Below are positions 57,251-64,000 of a stretch of 64,000 nt of DNA, piece by piece. Within the stretch, counting starts at the first letter, position 1. Each line of letters begins with the position of its first letter. A program made the translations under genes and the position numbers. The notes beneath the pieces were generated by a model. It was not told where the DNA came from, ran no database searches, and worked only from the letters and a program-made list of their open reading frames with translations. The stretch lies in NCBI GenBank assembly GCA_014529385.2, contig CM043944.1:172920740-172984739 (forward strand). Direction: 5' to 3'. Source of the stretch: Adiantum capillus-veneris. Taxonomy: Eukaryota > Streptophyta > Polypodiopsida > Polypodiales > Pteridaceae.

Positions 57251-58460
57251 CCCAAGAATCCCCATTTGTGAACTATGAACACATCACGTCCAAAAATACT
57301 CCAAGATAATGAACTTTGAAACACATCTTGTCCATAATCCATCCAACAACAAATGGATTGGTGCATTTATCCATAGTGTTTTTTATATGTCTGATTGGTT
57401 CCTTGCCAAATGCATGTGCCTTTAACTCCGACCCACGGGTTCAAACACCACTAACTTGAACCCCAACACAAGGGTCCAAGTTAATTAAAGGGAGCACTGC
57501 TTGCCCCTATCTGCCACTCACAAGCCTCTCTCTACATGAAGCTAGTGGTGGCAACTACCTCATGACTAGAATATGGTTTCGTCGCCACTGTGGTTGCCAC
57601 CACATGTGCCATGCCGATCTCCTCTATCAACTTTTTATCACCATAATCTTTGTCCACAGCTGGCCTTTGCCTTTGTCACTTTGTGAGTTTTTGCATTTGT
57701 CTTTGGCTTCAAACTCCCAAGCCAAGCAAAGCATTGTGTCACATTTATAACATTGGTTGTCGGACCTAGTGGGTACTGAGGCAGCTAATTGAGTATTGGT
57801 ATTGTTGTCCTTGTCAAGATTTCCTTTGCCTCTTTCCTCTAGCAAACTCATACATTTGATTATGGCTTCACAATCTTGAGCCAAACAAATCGACGATTTC
57901 CTTGAGAACTTTGCCCATGCATAGGCCACTAATTGGATGGTGGTTGATCTGCTATCGATAGCTTTTTGTTGGTTTTGGTTGTTGATGTTACTAGCACGTC
58001 AGCAATGGGGGCCCATGTTAAAGTTACAAGATCTTGATACTTGAGTTCCTGCTCGCACTCCAAGGTATGGCCGCAATAACTCCCAAGATACTCCACAAGA
58101 TCTGCTCAAAGGGCGCCAAAAGAAATGGGCTCCAACTTTCCAAAGTGTTGTGAAGACCTCCTTCCAAGCTGCTCCTTCCAGGAATCTCCTCCAATGCTTC
58201 AATACCTTGGTCCAGTCTTGCAAAATCCCTAGGTTGCTAGCATTCCAAAATGCTAGCTTAGGCACATGGGAAGGGGATGGTAATAAAAGGGCCTCTCAAA
58301 AGGTGTCAAGAAGCACTATGGATAATGTCTCCAATAGGCCTAGCGTTTCAAAATATGTGGCATGTAAGTTGGTGCCTATAGAGACACATTGTAGTGTGTT
58401 TTAGCACGTTGTCGGTGGTGAAGAGTGTCGTCGGACACAATGTTTTAAAACACTAACAAG

Positions 58461-58491
<31 letters not shown>

Positions 58492-58639
58492 TTGCTATCA
58501 AGTGCAGAGATCGTTAGCATTTTAGAACGTTGTGGGTAAGGAGGCCAAGTGGTGTTTTACATCGACTGCTGCCCATCAGGTATAAGCAGTGCTAACATAG
58601 GAGTTTTAAAATGAGAGCGTCTATGGGCTAGGTACCAAA
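57251..58639. other. Intergenic sequence with a G homopolymer
   Basis: No gene supported. A G run occupies 58464-58491. Confidence 0.5.
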
Positions 58640-58865
58640 TGTTGTAATTAGGGTTACAGGGAAACGCACACATCTTGGAGAAGATGAAGGAAGCTCAAGG
58701 CACACAATAGAGAGTGTTTTACTTAGCGTGCAATGCAAAGATAGATAGCCCTAGAGTGATGGCATATATACAATGCACGAGGGGGGAAACCTCTTAAAGA
58801 GGGGGAAAATGCCATGGAAGTCCTAGTGTGTTCACACACATCACTACCACATGTATATGGTAACA
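58640..58865 (-). repeat. 3' LTR of element G
   Basis: 226 bp; plus strand TGTTGTAATTAG...TGGTAACA, the reverse of the element D LTR. Confidence 0.88.
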
Positions 58866-58941
58866 AATTCCCCCTGGGAGTGATGTGGTGAACAAGAGCT
58901 AGCACATAGAGTAAAGGGAAGTGCCATGCTTGAGGACATGA

Positions 58942-59692
58942 TCAATCCACAAAGGGCAGCAAGCCCAAAGCTTTGAGGAAAGCTTTGAACTTCTCACGAG
59001 ACAATGCCTTTGTGAAAAGATATGCAAGGTTGTCCTGTGTTGGCACATAAGCCAATCTGATCTCTCCTGTTGAGAGCCTCTCCCTAACATAGTGGCAATG
59101 CACCTCAATGTGCTTTGTGCGAGCATGAAAAATTGGGTTCCTCGCAACTGCCAATGTGCTCTGACTGTCAGTGTAGATGATGTTGGGAATGTTTTGTCCA
59201 ACACCCAAATCAGCCAAAAGGCGTCTAATCCATACACACTCCACCGTAGCTATGAAGACTACCCTGTACTTTGCCTCACAATTGGAAGTGGCCACAGTAG
59301 GTTGCTTCTTGCTCAACCATGAAATACATGAATTGCCAAGCATGAAACAAAAACCACTTGTGGAGACTCGCATGTCATAACAACTAGCCCAATCTAAGCC
59401 CGAAAAAGCATGTAAATATGGCGGCAATGATCCCCCCTTGGAATAAAACAACCCAAGATGCAAAGTGTCACTCAAGTAGTGAAAATTCCTCTTGGCTAAC
59501 TACCAATGCTTAAACCCTGGGCTATGCATAAATGTGTTGACCTATGAGACTGCAAACTGAATATCCGGCCTCGTGTTGCATACATAAATGAGGCAGCCAA
59601 TAGCAATTTGGTAAAGAGTGACATCAGCAGGATCACCAACATCATGTAGACTCAACTTCAAACATGTTTCCATGGGAGCAGCAATAGGTTTG
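58942..59692 (-). pseudogene. RT end and RNase H of element G
   Basis: From 59475 an open frame gives LHLGLFYSKGGSLPPYLHAF, MRVSTSGFCFMLGNSC, KKQPTVATSNCEAKYR, YTDSQSTLAVARN and HARTKHIEVHCHYVRE, a complete-looking copia RNase H. Upstream, with stops, the RT end reads GDPADVTLYQ and YVCNTRPDIQFAVS. It preserves residues altered in element D. Confidence 0.85.
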
Positions 59693-59693
59693 T

Positions 59694-61205
59694 TGTCATT
59701 ATAACTAATATCTAATTCTCCTAAATTATTTTCTCATGTTAAACTGATCATTTAATATGGGGAAGTGCAAGGGGAGACAAAGCTAGAATATTGGTTAAGC
59801 TGGTAGATTGGCCACAGTAGGGATCCAAAGGAGGGAAAATAGGGCTCCAAAGGGGGGAAGGGCATCTGCAAAAGAGCAATGTGCAACAATGGGCTTTAAA
59901 GAACCTAAGGTTCAGCCCATTAAAACTTCCAAAATGCTAATGTTCCAAAATTCAAAGGTTGTGTCCAAAGGTCATCACTAGGGAAATTGGATGCTTTGTC
60001 TGTGTACCAAAAAAGTCTTCATTAATCCTATAAAGGAGGCGGCGAGCCCTGGATGTAGGGGATGAGAGAGAAGCACACACACACACTCACAAGCTCCTTT
60101 ACACAAAGGGAATGAGGAACACATGTCAGCTCCCTAGCTCAGATGCCCACAAGGTATACTCAAATCCTAATAAAAGAACCAATAAGAATTAACCTCTCTA
60201 GAAGACTATTGGACAGTCTCCCAAGGGGTCCAATGAGCAATCAGCAGGCCAATGGCTTGCCTAATTCCTATTGGGCTAGGAGACAAAAGGGGTCCAATGA
60301 GAGTTTAGTTGCATTAATTAATTACCTAAAGCTCTCACAAATGGGGAAACGGGGACACATGTCAGAAGGCTATCACTTATGCTACTTAACTTTCATTGGC
60401 TAGGCTAGGAGAGGTCCAATGAGGTGCTAGCAAGAGCAAGAGGGGTCGACCAAGAGAGAGAGAGAGGGAGCTGAATTTTACAAGTCATTATGACATAACA
60501 CTCACACTAACTCATGTGTGAAGCAAGAAGACACTCTCTCTCCTTCTCAAGCTTTAATGGAAAGCTTATCACCTACTCCAAGCTTGTGAGAAGGGAGGTC
60601 TACACCAATGACTCTTGGCTTTGTGATGCAAATCCAACCAAGATCCAAGATTCAATGCATGCTCATCTCCTCTAACATGCTAATTACTAAGCTATGCTAT
60701 GCTAATATGAGTGATTATGTGAGGAGATGTACATCTTTCTCGTAAGACTACTCCTTCCTCTCATCTACTCTCATACCCCGTTAGCTCTCACCATCTTCGA
60801 AGGTGTGTGAGGTCTTGGGTCTAAGACTGTGAGGGAATTGATGTTGTGTTTTATAAGTGTTTTACTTAGTGCTTGAAGTTTCCATCTTCATTGCACTAGC
60901 TAGTATTGAAGGAACACAAAGAATTGTATTGTAAAATGTCTCTTTTGATGGAGGAAACCATAATACAAAGACTTTTGGAGGGGGGACCGGCTCCATGTAA
61001 ATCTGGTCCTCAACTATCATCAATAGCTTAATTTCTCTCTCTTTTGAAGTATTGTTCATGCTATCTAACTAGGCATTATACTTCTTGTTGCTCTCTCCAC
61101 CCAAGCACTCTTGTTATTCTCATTAGGAATCTATTCTAATGAAATGCTCACTATGTTCATGCTATTTTCCACTACACACAAGTTACTAGGCCATTAAATG
61201 TTACA
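59694..61205 (+). repeat. Probable 5' LTR of element H
   Basis: The right edge (TGTTACA) is set by the primer site. The left edge is placed at the break in element G, at TGTTGTCATT (59691) or TGTCATTATA (59694). TATAAAGG at 60029-60036 is a possible TATA box. The second LTR is outside the window. Confidence 0.6.
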
Positions 61206-61206
61206 T

Positions 61207-61218
61207 TGGTATTAGAGC
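61207..61218 (+). other. Primer binding site of element H
   Basis: TGGTATTAGAGC, one change from the initiator-Met site, one base after the LTR edge. Confidence 0.75.
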
Positions 61219-61619
61219 ACAAGGTTTCTCTTTTCTTGCTCAAGAAGGGAGGTCCTCAAGCTAGCTATAAATGGTTGGTATTATTAATTGCATTTGAGTA
61301 AGTAGAATAGGGATTTTTCAGCCTTGCAGTGTGCCTACCTTCGTGCAGATAATGGGCATCACTGTCGAGAGCTATGATCTTAATAGTGGAGTCCTATGGG
61401 GCTTGCCTATGGCTTAACCACTATTGAGCTATTAGAAGCTTGACAGGAGCCGGTGTTGTTTTGGTGTTGAACGACCTCTCTTCTATTCCTTCCAATTAAT
61501 GGTATTTGAGCCACGGGTACAGTAGCTTGAGTGCTTTTCTAAAGGGGTAAAGAGGAATAGAAACTAGGGCTTGAAGTGCCAAAGTACACCTAAAAAGTTT
61601 ACACTTGAAGATTGTTAGA

Positions 61620-61918
61620 ATGGCTGACAATAGTAAAGAGGGTCAAATTAATGTTGATAGCTTTGATTTTGCTAATGAGCAGGCTACTAATGATGCCCCT
61701 ATGCTTGTTAACTACCTTGTTTCTAGGCTTCAACAAGCCATGGGCAATCCATCCCTCCAAAGTGAAGTGCAACGGTAGCTTCGTGCTCATGGGATTCTCC
61801 AAGCTCCCCACCATGACGAGAGAGTACCTAGGAAGCCTCCTTGCAAGACTTCCAAAAGAGGCCTCTCTCCCATACGGGAAGAAGAAGAGGATCCATACGA
61901 AGGCTCAAAAATTTTCTT
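61620..61918 (+). pseudogene. Gag N-terminus of element H
   Basis: ATG at 61620 opens MADNSKEGQINVDSFDF. A TAG near 61776 and a frame change near 61915 separate it from the main gag frame. A short leader (61219-61619) precedes it. Confidence 0.6.
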
Positions 61919-63040
61919 CTTGAGGATGCATCTCCTTCTGAAAGGAGAACTCAAGAGCCTCCACCGAAGGAACGAGAAAGAAGTGAGTCTCTTGCCACCT
62001 CAATGGAGATGGCTCCACGAAGACGGTGGGCTAAACGCTCTCCATCACCTCCAAAACGGAGAAGACCATCACACACTTCTCCACACCATAATTCAAAGAG
62101 GGATGACAAAAAGCAAGAGAAGAAAAAGGCGAGAAAGAGTACATCCTCTTCTCCATCTTCTTCATCCTCTTCCTCTTATGAAAGTGATGGTGCAGACAAA
62201 GAAGATCAAGGCAAGAAAAAGGCGAGAAAGAGGTCGCCCTCTTCTCCATCTTCCTCAAATTCTTCATTTTCTGAAGAAAGTGATGGTGCAACTTTTGAAC
62301 CATCAAAAAGAAGAGGCCATAGGAAATCCTATACCGCGTGGAAGAGGTCATCCAAGCTCAAGAAGTTCAAAGAGGGAGGAAAGAGCATCTCTTTCCTTAC
62401 CTACGATGGCACCTTTGGTGCTACTGACAAAGTCTTAGCCTTTATCCAACAATTCAATCCGGAGTTTGGAGATGAGGGCTTCACAGAGTCCTTTAAGCTA
62501 CGCCATGTAGGTATACACTTTCAAAAGTCCTCCAGGCAATGGTGGTCTAGCCTACAGGCCAACGGTGAAGCTCCACGAACATGGAAAGCTTTAAGAGCTT
62601 CCATTATGAAGCAGTTTTTGGTCACCGATACCAAAGACAAAGTACTCACCGAATGGCGAAGCTTGAAGCTCTCTCCCTACGAATCCATTCACAAATATGT
62701 AGAAAAGTTTTGGGACTTACATCTCAAAGACACTGTCTTCAAAATGATGGATTTTGGAGAGCAAAAGGAACAATTTTGTGCGGGCTTAACTGAAGAAATG
62801 GTGGAGTATGTCAACTTATAAAGGCCACACACCATATCGGCGGCTATACACCATACTATGGTGGCATCTCAAATCAATTTCCAAACAGAGGCTAAAAGAA
62901 ATTCTAAGCCCATGAAAAACAAGGGTTCCAATGAGCCTAAGGGGAAGGACAATGTCCAAAAGTCTCTTAAGGGCAATTCCAACAAAGGTAAGAGAAGGGA
63001 GTTTACAAAGGCAAAAACAAACTCTCTCCTGAAGAGCTTG
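61919..63040 (+). pseudogene. Gag (basic Ser-rich region and capsid) of element H
   Basis: A basic Arg/Pro/Ser-rich part (KRSPSPPKRRRPS) precedes two tandem blocks of KKARK plus a serine run plus ESDGA (about 62120-62290). The capsid core follows: TYDGTFGATDKVLAFIQQF, FKLRHVGIHFQKSSRQWW, FLVTDTKDKVLTEWRSLKL and FWDLHLKDTVFKMM. TAA at 62819-62821 breaks it and the frame changes near 63040. Confidence 0.8.
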
Positions 63041-63711
63041 AACGTTATCGCAAGGATAACCGTTGTTTCAAGTGCGGCGAGCAAGGGCATGCGTACCACA
63101 CTTGTCCCCAAAAGAACAACTGCCATGAGCCTCCTAGAGCTACCTTGGTTGAAATCCAAGAGGAGGAAATTCACCACAAAGGATCTCCTCTATGCCATGC
63201 TTGGGGAAAGATAAGAGAACATGATGCTTTTATTCTCTTTGACCCTAGTTCTTCTCACAATTTCATATCCACAGAGTTGGCCACCAAGCTAGGCATACAA
63301 GCTTACGAGATGGGAGATGTCCTACCCGTAGATGGTGCTTTCAAGGGGCAAGAAGCTTCAGGCACTCCCTTAATCGGGAAATTGAGGCTCCATGCCCAAA
63401 GCTATGTGGACAAAGAGGACTTCTTTATCTCTCCTCTCAAGCACGAGGATGTAATCCTAGGGGCACCATGGTTTGATCTCATGGCTGCCAATGTTAAATT
63501 CCCTGAAAGGAGAATCTACTTTAGGTTCAGGGAAAAATATATGTACATAGATGCTAAGGAAATGGGTAACGCCATACCCATTGTACATATGCAAGCTTTT
63601 AACAAGTCAATAAAGAGCTCTATTTCCGTGTACATGATTTTTGTTAAATATTCTCAAAATGAACCTAATGCTTCAACAAAAGAAAATATAAACAATCACA
63701 AAGAATTATAG
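63041..63711 (+). pseudogene. Zinc knuckle and protease of element H
   Basis: Canonical knuckle CFKCGEQGHAYHTC (from 63064), then a retropepsin-like domain with FDPSSSHNFIS (Asp kept; Pro-Ser-Ser in place of Ser-Gly-Ala) and a late VILGAPWFDLMAANV motif. TAG at 63709-63711. Confidence 0.85.
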
Positions 63712-64000
63712 TTATCCAATTTTCTCAAGGGGTTTCAAGATGTTTTTATTGACGACATCCCTTGTGAACTACCTCCTAAACGACGCAATGATGACCATGC
63801 AATTGAACCTTTTCCAAGAATTTTACTACCTAACAAACCTCCTTAGAGAGTTTCTCAAGCTCAACAAGAGGAGATTATGCGGCAAGTGCATGAGTTAGTT
63901 GAAAAGGGCATGGTTAGGTCTAGCTCATCTCCATTTTGCTCACCTGTGTTATTAGTGCAAAAGAAAGATGGCACATATCGTATGTGTGTCGACTATAGAG
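63712..64000 (+). pseudogene. Reverse transcriptase N-terminus of element H
   Basis: Continues the protease frame: LSNFLKGFQDVFIDDIP, then a TAG at 63844-63846, then [37 protein letters not shown] and CVDYR at the window edge. The remainder of pol is outside. Confidence 0.85.

Larger units (their letters stand above)
58640..59692 (-). mobile_element. Element G: 3' end of a minus-strand copia copy
   Basis: LTR at 58640-58865 with RT end and RNase H to its right, same family as D and E. The RT sequence stops at about 59692 (within the conserved KPIA..PMET motif), where element H begins. Confidence 0.85.
59694..64000 (+). mobile_element. Element H: Ty3/gypsy element of a second type (right end outside window)
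   Basis: A candidate 5' LTR, an initiator-Met-like primer site at 61207-61218, gag, zinc knuckle, protease and RT start are seen; the rest lies beyond 64000. It interrupts element G. Initiator-Met priming and the gag sequence separate it from A, B and C. Confidence 0.8.

Noticed and set aside
58464-58491. G-quadruplex or structural element in the G run
   Set aside because: A pure 28-base G run in unassigned sequence may be an assembly or sequencing artefact; nothing around it supports a function.
61207-61218. Element H as a member of the A/B/C group
   Set aside because: Its primer site is of initiator-Met type, its knuckle has the canonical CX4H spacing, and its gag and protease differ from A, B and C.

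Overview
The window is repeat-rich land-plant nuclear DNA. Almost all of it is LTR retrotransposon sequence, and I see no intact host gene. Lineage evidence: Ty3/gypsy elements with tRNA-Asp-type primer binding sites (typical of the Ogre/Tat/Athila branch in plants), Ty1/copia elements with initiator-Met-type primer sites, TG...CA long terminal repeats and plant-style TATA boxes. The species cannot be fixed from this sequence.

Layout. (1) Bases 1-43058 are a three-level nest. Element A (Ty3/gypsy, minus strand) begins a few hundred bases left of the window and ends at 43058. Element B (gypsy, plus strand, 16545-41173, perfect 5-bp target duplication GTATC) is inserted in A's 5' leader. Element C (gypsy-derived, plus strand, 21465-32115, two 955-bp LTRs) is inserted in B's gag-protease junction. 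A and B code for gag, protease, RT, RNase H and integrase. Both then carry a second aspartic-protease-like domain after integrase, and a tail with repeated W-[IV]-P-K motifs. C keeps gag, the first protease and the tail in one frame but has lost RT, RNase H, integrase and protease 2. It also carries a piece of a host DEAD-box RNA helicase just before its 3' LTR. A and C share a 24-nt perfect palindrome present about twelve times in their non-coding parts. (2) 43059-49435 holds decayed copia sequence, a long GA microsatellite and a short minisatellite. (3) 49436-54245 is a complete but dead copia element (227-bp LTRs). It abuts an inverted, truncated relative (54246-55470). (4) 55471-58639 holds a 59-bp tandem repeat, a decayed minus-strand coding relic and a G-run. 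(5) 58640-59692 is the 3' end of another minus-strand copia copy. It is cut by element H (about 59694-64000 and beyond), a gypsy element of a different type with its 5' LTR, gag, protease and start of RT.

Every coding region has stops or frameshifts. Where a relative in the window shows the ancestral residue, the stops are single C-to-T or G-to-A transitions, as expected from decay of methylated repeats. The features most worth following up are the palindrome family, the post-integrase protease plus W-[IV]-P-K tail, the doubled polypurine tracts, and the helicase capture in the non-autonomous element C.
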